Below are positions 8,301-20,300 of a DNA stretch of 29,261 nt, in pieces (the first letter of the stretch is position 1; each line of letters starts with the position of its first letter). The notes under the pieces were generated by a model. The model was not told where the DNA came from, did not search any database, and was given only the letters and a program-made list of their open reading frames with translations. Origin of the DNA: Phoronis australis (Eukaryota > Phoronida > Phoronidae). The position numbers and the translations under genes were made by a program. The stretch is from contig NMRA01001296.1 of NCBI GenBank assembly GCA_002633005.1, forward strand, positions 1 through 29,261, given 5' to 3'.

Positions 8301-11300
8301 GTTTTACTTGAACAATAGCAATCGCATTTCTATACTTACTGTGTTGAATCAAACATGCGTGGTCTCTGAAATAAGTGGTTAGTTACGTTTTTAATGGAGA
8401 GTTGTATCATTTCCTTCACTGGCTTCATTGTGCCTTCTGTTACAGACCAAACTAGTGAATACAGCTGAAAGTATCAATAACAAGTTATCGTACTTCAATG
8501 AGCTAGAAAGAATATCTAGTGTGAGTAGATTCTGAGTTATAAAAATTATCAAGTTAACATGACAAACGTTGAAAAGTTCATGGAAATTACACTGAACGTT
8601 TTACACTTTTAATGCTATCAATTTGTGCCTTCCGTTTGTTGTTATTTCCAAAGTGGCAGAGATGTTAGTTATTCTTTTTACACTAACTTTCATGTGCTAA
8701 TCAATCTCGTTTCATAAAGTTGTGTGGTTTAATATAGATACTAAACAGTTTTGTTTCATCAGAGAAGTTCTATGGTGTAATGTTGGTACTGAACACGAAA
8801 TGAAATATGTAGTTGTTTTGGGACGATATATTTATTATTTTTCATTATGCGTAATACACATTCCTTGATCTGCTATTTCAGAAACTTGGATCACCAACGC
8901 TGACGGTCACAAGTGAATCTTTCATACCGATGTTATCGAGGATCGATGAGTGTATAGCTTATGTTATGTCAAATGTAAGGGATATGGTTTGTTGGAACCA
9001 GCTATTAACAGTTTACAAGGCAAAAGTAATCAGAAAAATATCATCATCATGATGGGTCATTCTAGTTAATATCCTGTTGATAAATTGCATTTGCACTCAG
9101 CTGTTATGACAGAGAATTCCGCTTGCGTCCGTGACATCATTATGGGGTATTCAGATCATTTTTTGCGTTTGCTGTTAGTATCTGTTCAGGTTAATCATCA
9201 GAGTATACAATACTCTAAGCATTTAAAAAGTTGAGGGATGGGCACTTGAAAATTATTTCCTTTGGGGTTTGGGTGCCTACCCAAGCTTTGAAGTTCAGAT
9301 TGATGGCTGAAGAGCTTCATAGTAATGTTGCTTCGTATGGTTGCCAAATAATTCAAGGAAGCTTGAACAAAGTTTTGAAATTTGGTAATTTGCCTAGTAT
9401 TTCAACACTTCTTTCATGTTTAGAATTTGTTCTCATAACGTTGATGAAGTTCATTAAAATTTAAGCTGCCTCAGTGATATGGAGTGGCAAATTAGGAAGG
9501 TAATCAAAGGAAAACTTATTGTTGTCAGATCATTGGGGATTTATTTGAAATTTTAGTCTCAAAATTTTGTTAATTTTATGACATTGATGTATTGGTTTTT
9601 TTCATTTGTTATAATGACAGTGCTTGGTGTTCTCTTTTCAGCCACAGTACAAAGAATCTGAAGTGTACCTGACACGGTTCAAGCACTGCTTATCAAAAGC
9701 CCTCAACTTAATAAAACTTCACGTTGTGCAGATTCTACAGAATGCTACTTTGCAAGTCACACCAAGAAAGGTAATGAGACTAGGTGAAAAGATTCCTTTT
9801 GGAGCAGATAACGTACCTATTGGTGTACCCCGTTTCGTCGATATCTCACAGGCTTGTTTCACCGCACTTGTATTCACAAATAACGCCGCATCTTTTAAAA
9901 AGAGGGGATACATCCTTAGTACATGGAAGGATGGCTCAGATGGTTTTGAAAGTGCGGACATTGCCCTGAGAACTACATAGGTGATACTGGGCAAATCCTT
10001 GCAATGAGAGTGAAGGATCACCGGAATCTCAATTTTCGACCTATCACAGCCATCCAAGAACCATTAACTTTCTGAAGACAATTTCTCAGTAATTTATCCC
10101 CACCCTGACAAGTAAAAAAGACGCATTTGGGAAGCCATAGAAATCCTAACTCAGCAAACCAAGTCTGAACAGAGATCCTGGCTTCGATCTTCCTGCGGTG
10201 TATTCTGACATACTAAAAGGGGTTCCCCAATATGGGATTCGCATATTGCTGTTTTTAACTGGACCACAGAGGGCGCACCTGGTGGTGAAACAAGTCCGTG
10301 AGATATGGGCGAAATGGCGTACAGCGACATCAGAATTAGTTACATTGTTATCTGCTCCAAAACTAATCCTTTTGACCCAATGGAGCACAGGAATGTAGTA
10401 TCAAGAAAGGTAATAGTGTCGATTTTGACTTTTGATAGTTATTAAAATATGTAATTGAAGGGAGATGGTGCCATAATCTAGATTAATCACGTTTAAGAGT
10501 TGATGGTGTCAATGTGATAGTTTTCTAATGTTCTAATCCATGTCCTGGTATTAAAACCAACTTTCTTCTAAGTTGTGCTTGCTCTTCCAAGGCAACAGCA
10601 TTGTAGTCTTAATCCTTTGTTTTTACTGATTGAAATGCCTGGCATTCCCTGGATAGTCATTCTGCAATTGGCAACTGAAACCAAACGTCCATGATTCTCT
10701 GAGCCTGGTCTGAAGGAGAATGGGATTTTAAGTAAATAATTTCTGATGCGGGAAGAAGATGAGGCAGATTTGATAATAGCATACGTTAACCTTAAAGCTT
10801 ATTCTTACGGAAGATGTGTTCTTATACCACCATTAATATTAAAAGTCCACAGATTCTGGCTTTCGTGTGTTGACGATACATTCAAAACACAACGTTCTAC
10901 ACACCCTTTTACAGGATGTGACCTCCCTCATCGACTAATGAATACAAAATACTATGTTGTACTCGCCCATTTACACTATGTAACCTCACCCATGGATGAA
11001 TACAAAATGCAATGTTGTACACCCTTTTACAGGATGTGACCTCACCCACTGATGCATTTACCCTGTTCTACGGAAAGTTTCGTACAAATGCACCTCGTGT
11101 CAAGTCACTCATGGAACAGATAGAACAGAGACTTGACAAAAGCTCAGAGTGAGTTCTCGTCCTTCTCTTGTGTATAGATAGACAAAAGGCGATAATGTTT
11201 AATTTAGTTGTCTTGCAGCATTACTGAGTTAACATGAAGTTTTTTATTTGTGCGGCGATCGTCCATTTTCTAATTACTGTTTTGTGGTGAACACGTGGCT

Positions 11301-14300
11301 CAAACAGGCACATGGCAAACTAGTCTCACTGTGTAATAGACAGAAGAGTGATGACCAACAGCATGTGTTTCCTTATATGAAATTTATGGTGTCAATAAAT
11401 ATTTTTGGCCTTGTAGTGGAGAATATGAGAGGGCCCTGTTCCAGTGCAGTTTGCAATTGGCATGTACAGTTTCGTCTGCTAATTCGTGGTTGTTGCAATT
11501 TTGGCGAAGTAGATGACAGACATTCATAATTCCAATTTACAACGAAGCATAAAATGTTTGGAGATTTTGGTGATGTTAAAACAGGCTTTTGTAGGCCCTC
11601 TTGGAAAGCAGTGCTATCACTGAAGAGGCCACCCTCATTTTAAGTATCACAATAATAAATAAATAAATAAATGTAGTAATGAAATGAATATTTATCCTCA
11701 CATTTGTACATCGAAACTTTGTCAGCGTTGGACATTGTCCACTTTATTTTGGAAACTGCTGTGCCTCCATACTACAAATTTGTTATTGACAGCACTGTTA
11801 TTTGGCATGGCTGCATAATTCATCCAGGCATTTTTGGATCATAAAATGTAAAAATGACTATGTACATACATTACCTACCTTTAAGCCAGGTGCACTTGTT
11901 CTAGGTATGGTCAATTGTTGACAGACTGTCACCAGTGTTACTTCAGTCAGAGAATGTCGTTACTGGGACCTAGTGTCACCGAAGCTGTATCTGAGCTGGC
12001 CAAGAAACACATACGAGACCACTGTGCTCTGGTAAGTTGTTGTTGCTATATCATGAGTGTTGTTTAAGGATATGTACAAACTTATCGACAAGTGTCTGCT
12101 CAGTATATGCAGAAAGCCTGACTGAGTAGAATTTGATTTTTGGCTTTTTGCCATGAATTTGCCTTTAATTGGGTCACATGACCTTGTATTTTTTAGTAAA
12201 ACTTACTAGCAAAATAGAAAAGGTAGATTCATACCAAAACAATGGTATCAATGATAAATTGACCAATTTTCTGTAGGTTAATGTTCATGATGAAATCTCA
12301 ATAATGCTGTGACAGTTTTCTGAATTACCACTTCAACTGTTATTTTTTGTTTTCGTAAAAATCAAAACTTCATACATCAGTGCAATATTTTAAGAACAAT
12401 TACAGAGCACCACATTAAGATTTCAGAAAGTTTCATATTGACGATCATCCATTTCAGAGACATTCGATGTTCCAAAGTTATCCAAATCTGGCAATAGCCA
12501 TTGATACCTATTGCAAAGTGACACATGATGGTGTTATGTCAATATCGCTATCAAGGAACATTATGAGTCGTAAAAGGGCTGATTGGATTTTCGTTTTTAG
12601 CCACCTGAATGGCGGAATGTAGTTTTAGGCTTCAAGTCACTTTTCATGAAACACGCCCATGGTGTTATAGCTAGACAGAGGAGCCAGCACGGCCTAGTGG
12701 GATATGTGTCCGTGTTTTATTCAAAGTTGTGTGTTCGAGTCCCACTAGGGCACATTAATAGACCCTTGAGTTTGGTCTCTAGTTCCACAGCTTGGTTTTA
12801 ACAGACTATACATGTACGTTGATAAAGCATAAAAATGGTTCCTGGTGGTTAGTGTAATGGGTCCACCTTAGCGTACACGTCAGGTACAATGTGTACCAGT
12901 CTCACCTGCAATAAATTATTTTTATTAAACAGCTACTATATCGAATGATCTTAACTGTGTACTTTTTCATGACCCAACACGACTTGTCATCCTGAAGACC
13001 CTGACAGGGAATTACGTTAACATTGTAATGTAGTTCTCATGACTGGGGTATCCTCCTCTGTTGAGTCGTGATAAGTAAATAATCCAGTGTTCAGTCATGA
13101 CAGGGTATTCTGGATATTTTTGTCCAATTTGTTTTGCGTGCAGTGTATTGCCCATTGCTTTCAACTATTAAAGTGACTTGTCTTTTCTTGCAATTGACCA
13201 ATCGCCAGGATTTTGAGCGACGGCTTAACTGACCAATCAGAACGCTGCATTCTTGACACATCTTCGTTTCCTAGCTGCCATTTTACACGACAAACAACAC
13301 GTTGTCGGATAAAACTTATTGTTTGTTTGTCATTTTTTCGCAAGAGGGTGGAGCATGGAATAGGTCAGTTATTGTTTTTCTTTATTTCTTAGATGAGAAG
13401 TGGTTGTGCCTTCATGGTTCATGTCTGTGAGGATGAGTACCAGCTGTTCTTCAACTTCTTTAGTCAAGAAACACATTTATTGGAGTACGTATATTTGAGG
13501 GATTTTTTGAACTTCATAAACTGTCTGTTGAATTGAACATGTTATCAAAGGGAGGATAGTATTGCCTGGAACAGATTCTGATTAGTTTATGATTATTTCT
13601 GTTTAAAATTATTCACAGCTGACAATTTTGTGCAGAGGCTACCTAAAAACTGATAAGTGTTTTAAAACTAACAATAAATGTATACAATTGCATATAAATT
13701 CTTAGCAAGTACATGTTTTTACATGGCGTTGTCACAGTGCGAGTTGTCACGGCAAAACTTGCTCCGCTTAAGTCGCATTTATACAACATTAGATCGCAAA
13801 CTGGATCAGCACGAGACATTTACATGAAGACTGTTTGCGCATGCTCGCATAAACTATAGCAAACATACAAACCGTGTGGAATGCCAGCGAATCGCTCGTA
13901 TCTACACTATTGCGTAAGTGTAACCGAGATGATTCCTTCCCCCTTGCTTCAGCATTTAGGTGACTGTGTAGTTGACACTGGAGCAACTGATCGGGTGCAA
14001 CTTGCTCTATCTCTGGAATTGGTGTCAAAAATGGACGACGTGGTGTGAACTTGGTCCGTGTCCGTCGTGTTTACACACACGCTTGCACCTGATCAGCTGT
14101 TCCGTGTTAGTTGCTACGTGACAACTGACTCCCGTGTAAAGGCAGATCAAGATGTGAGAAGGTCCAACATAATTATGTAAGGCTGATTTCTGTAAGTTTT
14201 AATGTTACAGAAATGTTGCTTTTAATGAGAGGAGAGATATTTTTGAAATACAATGCGTGCCAAATGTTGAAATTTAGACAGGGGTTTTTGTGCAATTTGC

Positions 14301-17300
14301 ATTTTGTTTTCTGTTGCTTGAATGTATTATGCATGACACAAATACTTTAATTTGCATATTAGACCCTTACAATATAACCCAATGCCAGAAATTATCTTTA
14401 ACTGTTTGTCATGAATGTATTGACACCACTTTCACACCATTTTGCACATTACGACTACTGTATTGCTGCGGCAGATATTGCTATTTTGCCACATTGTTGT
14501 CCTTGTTTTCAGTGCCATGCTGGAGGGAATGTGCAACACACTTTATGATGTATTCAGGCCTCTCATTATACACATCAACCATTTGGAGACGTTGGCTGAG
14601 CTGTGCAGCATTCTCAAGGTACGAGTGGATAGTCAGTTAAACTGAGTGCTCGTTGAAAAACGCCACGCACTTGTGAGGCATTTCAGAGTAGACCGTTTGC
14701 CTCCCTCACCGACCTCACAATCGTATTTGTTAACTACAAACTGTATTTGTTTTCGCACACCACGTAGTATAAAATATGGCAGCTTAATGACTGTATTCAA
14801 TTATTTGAAGTCCTGTGTGAAGTCCATGTTGTATAATTGCACTTCAAATTAAATTTATGTTCTAGTAAGTGGGTGACATTGTTTAAATACGCTGCAATCT
14901 GATATCTTGGTTTCGCGTCATTGTTTAATTATCTTTTGCAGGTTGAAATGCTTGAGGAACACGTGCAGAATAATCGTAAGTAACATTTGATGTGTCAACC
15001 TTTAAATAAAAGCAAACCACTTGGTACTTTTAGGTAGTATTTAAATATGAATAAATAAGAACTTAATATTAAAGTGGGAGGGACAGACCTTTTGAAATTT
15101 TTCAGAAGAGGTTGATAGTTGTTTATGCTAGACTTATTGATTGGATTTGGACTTAAGATAAGGTGTTTCAAACATTATGTGTCTCTGATATTGTAATGCG
15201 AAAGCACCAAACTCATAAAATGCACATCCAGTTTTGGCACCTTTTTTAACTTGGGCATATATTTTCCTCTCAAGTTCAATGTAGCTGTAAGATGGTAGAG
15301 GTCAGCACTGTACATCAAATGCTTAGCATTTATTGAAGGAATGTTATTGTCGCATTCTAATGTAGTGATAGTGGTTGTTGTAGAACTGCTTGCTGCGATC
15401 GTTGGCATAATTGCTTTCATAATAATTCTAGCGCAGCAGTTGGGTGCTTTTGAGACAGTGTGTCGGCAGATCTTGGAGGACGTACAGGAGCGGCTGGTGT
15501 ACAGAACTTACATCTACATAAGAAGTGACATCCTCAATTATAAGCCTGCATCAGGGGACCTGGCATACCCTGAGAAACTGGAGATGATGGAGGTTGGTTG
15601 ACAGGCTGCAGACTGTTACAGCTTCATTAGGCCTGCTCGCGATTGGACCATCTTTGCAACGACTTGCTCTGTAATATTTAGCAGCATTTAAGGATCACTT
15701 TTAATCTTTACTTTGTCAAAAACGTGTTACTTTGTAGCTTGCATAATCTTCCATATGGGACATAATGTGTTTACAAGTTGCGTAAACTTGCCGGGTCCTT
15801 CCTCACGGTTTGCGTTCTTTCAAAGTCAGACCTGCGCTCGCTGATTTGTAAGTGATCAACATGCATCCACCATGATTAATGATGCTGTTGTTATTATAAT
15901 ATCAGTGATATTTGTTTTATACAGAATTCTACCATGAAATAGTGTGTGAAACACATAATGTAATATATGCACTCGTCTGTTAAAGAGCACTTCGCTGTTA
16001 AAGGAAAATTCTATGATTTTTAGATGTTTGGGTAAATAACGGGAAATACAATGAATTTTTAGATTTCTGGATACCATTTAAATTATTTTGTAAAAAGTTA
16101 ACTACTTGTCAAAATCCAAACTTTCCCGAAAGCGAAACTCAATGTCATGTGATTTCACGTCCATTTTATCCTGTGTATTATTGCTGCGAACTCATTGTTT
16201 TTGTTTCCAATTCCTGCAATTATTTGTCATTTCCTGGATCTGTCAGTGTGCTGAACATGTCTTGGGAGTTTCTGGAATTATGAAACGTTTTGCATGAACT
16301 CTAACCACAGGTGGCTTCGATAAGTGTGCCTTAGTCGGACTCACAAATCGAAGCATGGCAACTCCACTTAAACTGTGATATAGTCCTTACTGACGACAAG
16401 TATTTTTCCATTGGGATGCTGTACGAAGCTATCAGTTTGAATTGCGTCTCACTATTTTTCCACTGGGATATTGTACAGGGCTATCAGTTTGAACTGTGTC
16501 ACACTGAGGGAGAGTGTAAACCAAACAATGGTGAGCAAGAAGATGAGTCATAATCGGAGAACTTGCAATGTTTGCTGCATACCCTTTTTCCAGAAAGACT
16601 TTCCAGCGAGGCATTCACTGGCAATATAATTCTAATTTTCACAATTCATGCTCTTCTGCGCGCGTTGCCCCTCAGGAATTGATGGATTTGTGATGGAGTG
16701 TGCATCTCGGTGATGAGTACAGCCGGGCATGCAGCAACAACTGGACTCAATTCATGAGTCAGTCAGGCTCTGTTTGTCGACCCTGCATTACTGTGCATTC
16801 ATTTGGTATTTAGCGAGTCTGACTCAGGTGTGCTAATAGACTCAATCTGTCATTGGATTACAAAATAATAACAATTTACAATTTGAAAAACACCCAGGAT
16901 TTATCCAAGACAACTTAATTTCAAATACGGGAACTGACGAATGACTCAAAGAGCTGTCATAAAAGATGGCGATTTTGCAACAACAATGCGCAAGATAAAA
17001 TGGTGAATTCACGTGATGCCAAATTGTGGAAAATCAACATTTTTCAAAGTAAATATTAATCTGTTAATTAATTAAAAGTAAATTAATGTCAATTTTGTAA
17101 ACCACCAACTGCTTTACACTCAGATATTTCACACTGTGTTGAACCCCATTTAATTGATGCTTTCCACATTCCATTTTACAGAGTATTGCTGAAAGTCTTC
17201 GAAAGGACAAGCAGGCCCTCAACCGCTCTCTCTCTAGTTCTAGTGAGACAAGTCAAGAGGTGGCTCAAATTAACACATCGCCCAATGGTGTCGACCCCAT

Positions 17301-20300
17301 GCAGTCCTCAGCAACGGAGGATCAGAAAAAAACCATTGACAGACAAGGTTTGAAGTGCATGTGGTTCCCAGATATTTTGTGTTTCATCTGTTATAATTTC
17401 AGTTGCCAACAGTTGTTAGTTGTTTAAATGAACTTTTAGTAGAAAACCAACGCTGGTTACATGCAGCAAGTTGGGTTCTTGCCCGTTCTTGACCGAGTTA
17501 ATCCTCAATCTCATGGGAGATAACTACAGTTTAGCAACATTATCTGATAACAGGGTGGCAGTAACACAAAATTCTAAACGAATAACATTTTCATATTTTT
17601 CCATTTTTTGAAGAAAATTCTGATGATTGTTTACATGTGAAATTGCCGCTGATGCAACGCCCTCTTAACTATCCATTGTTGGGATCTAATTGGCTCAAAT
17701 TTAAAGTGATTCTGCTTCGGAATCCAAGTTTGAAAAGTTGAACATTAGCGAGTCTAGTGGTATATGGATTGCAATTAAAACCTTTCATTGACAGTCGATA
17801 GTGTTTTCGTACTTGAAATCTTGTGCTTTTATGATCATTGCAGCCTATGTTCTACGTGTCCTCAAAATTTATTTAATCCTGGAAAGTGCAGTTCTTCTGA
17901 AACATGTGCCCATGAGAGGGTTTAACTTTTTCCATGAAACATGAACACACATTAAAGTGCTTAACATTCACCAATTTATATTCAAAAACAACTCCAGTCG
18001 ATCAGCTTTCAAATTTGTACACCCGCAAACACTATGTGACGATATGTCAATTTAGCTGATCTCGAGTCGCAAGCATTTATTGATTCATGCATATTACGTA
18101 GAACTGCGACAACCAATTACAGCACAAGTCATTGGTTCCATTGTGCTTAGTGCGAAAAATCGTGGGATGTTGCTACTTGTTTTCCTGTGGTTTGTAGTAT
18201 AATTATAAGTGAGACATCTGAGAAGGGCGGATGTGGCCCAAATTTGTGTGAGAAACTTGCGTGTTGGTGGACACGACACAATGGCATCAGGCTCGTTCAT
18301 GCGTCACACTCATGTCCGTGGAGCTAAGAAATTGTCGTCTTTCTTCTATTTTTGCATTTTCGGATTTCACGATTGCGACATGAAGTGTATAAAGAAATGT
18401 TTGATGATGCTGACAATGTAGTCGCTTGTCAAAACAATGGTAAATGGGGGTTTTAAACACATTGCAATGGTTGTATTCATTGTTCCATGACCTTGTGCCT
18501 GTTGCCAGTTAATCGTAGACGTTGCGTTATTGCTGGCGCTGCTATTTCTCTGCCGTTCTTCTCTTCAATCCGTCTGACCCTGATATTGTTTCTGTACTTT
18601 CTTTACAGACTCTTTCCTGTCTGGAACTAGTATGCCCATGTCCCCTGCTGATCTGCACGGCATGTGGTACCCCACGGTGAGACGTACACTTGTCTGCTTG
18701 TCAAAGTTATCCAGGTGTATAGATGTAAGTAGAGTCTTCATGTTAATGAGAAAGTCACATCTGTATTAAGTTAGACTTGCGGCCTGTTTCTTGAGGTGGC
18801 TTTTGTCCTTTGCCAAATGTCAGAGATCTGACTACAAATAGCCAATAGCTGATTTTTTGTCTATTTAGGTTCTTGAAATGTTTCGTCTTCTGCCTATTTG
18901 AGCAGACTACGTATTTCTGTCTTTTGACGAGTTGTAGACAGATTTTCTGACTTTCAGCCTTAGCCTGATTTATGCGAAATGGGCTAAGCCATCGGTACAT
19001 TGATTTTAGCTGAAAATTAAGAGACACAGGCCAATAGACAGTCCCCTGATGATTGTGCAAAATCCACTTTCCATCCTCTCATTGTTGCACCATAGAGTTG
19101 TTCAGGCTAAGTATATCATTTGGTTACTGGATGTTAAATTTATTGGAATACTGTGTTATCCACAGAAAGATAGTGGCACAAAATACATTAATTTAATTTT
19201 GTAACAGAGCAAGTCTCCAGTGAACACCAAAAATGTGTATTTCACCTCGTCGCGCATACATTTCAGTTCAGTTACACATAATGACAACCCTCAATTCCAT
19301 AAAGGAAGGAAACACCCTTTTCCGAAGTCTGTCGCTAGCGAAGTGCCAGACGCATACAGTCGCGCCCGCATGCCCACGTAACAAAGGCGCACTGAGACGC
19401 AACAAAGACATTAGCATAAAATAACTGAACAATGATAGCATAACAATAATCGTACAGTTACTAACATCCCGTCACACATTCTCAGTTATTACAGTAATTA
19501 TCTCCCCATGCCTGTTAAGACATTAAATTTGCTGTGTATTGCTACACTACTTGTTGGTTATGATTTAATGTAACAGTTCCCGACCAACAGACGCTGGTCA
19601 TCCTCCTGGGTAAGTTAGTTATCAGTTCCAGTTTAGATTTGTGTTTTGTTTATAAAGGACATTACCTGGACATCAACTAAGCGCTTTCTGTAGTGAGGTG
19701 ATTATTGTAGACATGCTACTCTCTGGGTGGTGGTAGAATTGAAGTTGCATGCCATAATTAGTGTTGGATGATTCATGTTAAGCCTGAGAGTGGCTTCTCT
19801 TGTCTGAAGAGTTTGTTGGGTGATAAGGTATTAAGATAAAATAAGATATGATTCTTTATTTAGAAAGGATGAAAACGTCATGTTAAGCATCAGCTTGTCT
19901 ACCACATGATCCTCTAAAAACATTATAAACATGATACAAAATTATTTAATTAAAAATAAATAATTTGGGGTTGAGATGAGAACGACTAAGTACAGTAGAA
20001 TGATTTTAAATATTAATTTAATTAAGTGAGTGTTTCAGCCAAGACTTTGTGAGTTGCTTTGGATCGGATGCAATGTTGGTATGGTCAAAATTTTCAGCTC
20101 GAATTTTTCACCAGAGTTACGTTGATTTTTGTTCTTACCCGTTTCGTCAAACATTATAAATTGAGCAACATTTCTTTCAATGGTTTAGTTGGTTATTGTA
20201 ACAAATGTACAAACGGCGCCCTCTGGTGATTAATTAGCAAGAATGTAAGACTGTTTCTCATGTGTATTGCAGACTACAACATTCCAAGGATTATCTCAGG

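Larger units (their letters stand above)
5394..9641 (+). other. COG3: COG3 introns 1-6
   Basis: Intron 1 (5394-6130) has the short direct repeat at 5500-5578. Introns 2 (6254-6997), 3 (7060-7590), 4 (7757-8445), 5 (8521-8881) and 6 (8975-9641) are AT-rich. I see no gene, RNA or clear mobile element in them; small open frames there are exon shadows or chance. Confidence 0.8.
12032..17181 (+). other. COG3: COG3 introns 9-13
   Basis: Intron 9 (12032-13392) holds the SINE-like unit and two CCAAT boxes. Intron 10 (13485-14512) has a slightly CpG-richer block at about 13740-14160 with AGTTGTCAC and GTGACAACT at its ends, possibly a decayed element. Introns 11 (14619-14941) and 12 (14976-15431) are empty. 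Intron 13 (15593-17181) holds the 52-bp duplication. Confidence 0.75.
17348..20272 (+). other. COG3: COG3 introns 14 and 15
   Basis: Intron 14 (17348-18608) has a THAP-like fragment on the minus strand near 18097-18141 and is otherwise plain. Intron 15 (18725-20272) has a CpG-richer block at about 19235-19400 that looks like repeat debris, an AT-rich stretch at 19920-20030, and a CTCF-like motif at 20216-20229. No gene is recognised in either. Confidence 0.7.

Noticed and set aside
9624-9980. 118-codon open frame that includes COG3 exon 7 and runs on into the intron
   Set aside because: Only 9642-9770 is exon. The rest reads into the inserted element and stops.
9784-10388. Similar peptides read from the two arms of the intron 7 element (SFGADN and ISRTCFTT-like strings)
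   Set aside because: They are similar because the arms are inverted copies. Both frames are short and match no transposase I know, so they are not called as genes.
12677-12752. Intact tRNA gene
   Set aside because: A and B boxes are present, but the acceptor stem does not pair and the T stem has a mismatch, so a SINE-like origin is preferred.
13740-14160. Possible inverted-repeat element in intron 10 with AGTTGTCAC/GTGACAACT ends
   Set aside because: Beyond the 9-bp ends the arms match only weakly, so no element is called.
19235-19400. CpG-richer block in intron 15, considered as a CpG island or alternative promoter
   Set aside because: Too short, internal to an intron and with no promoter elements. 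More likely repeat debris.
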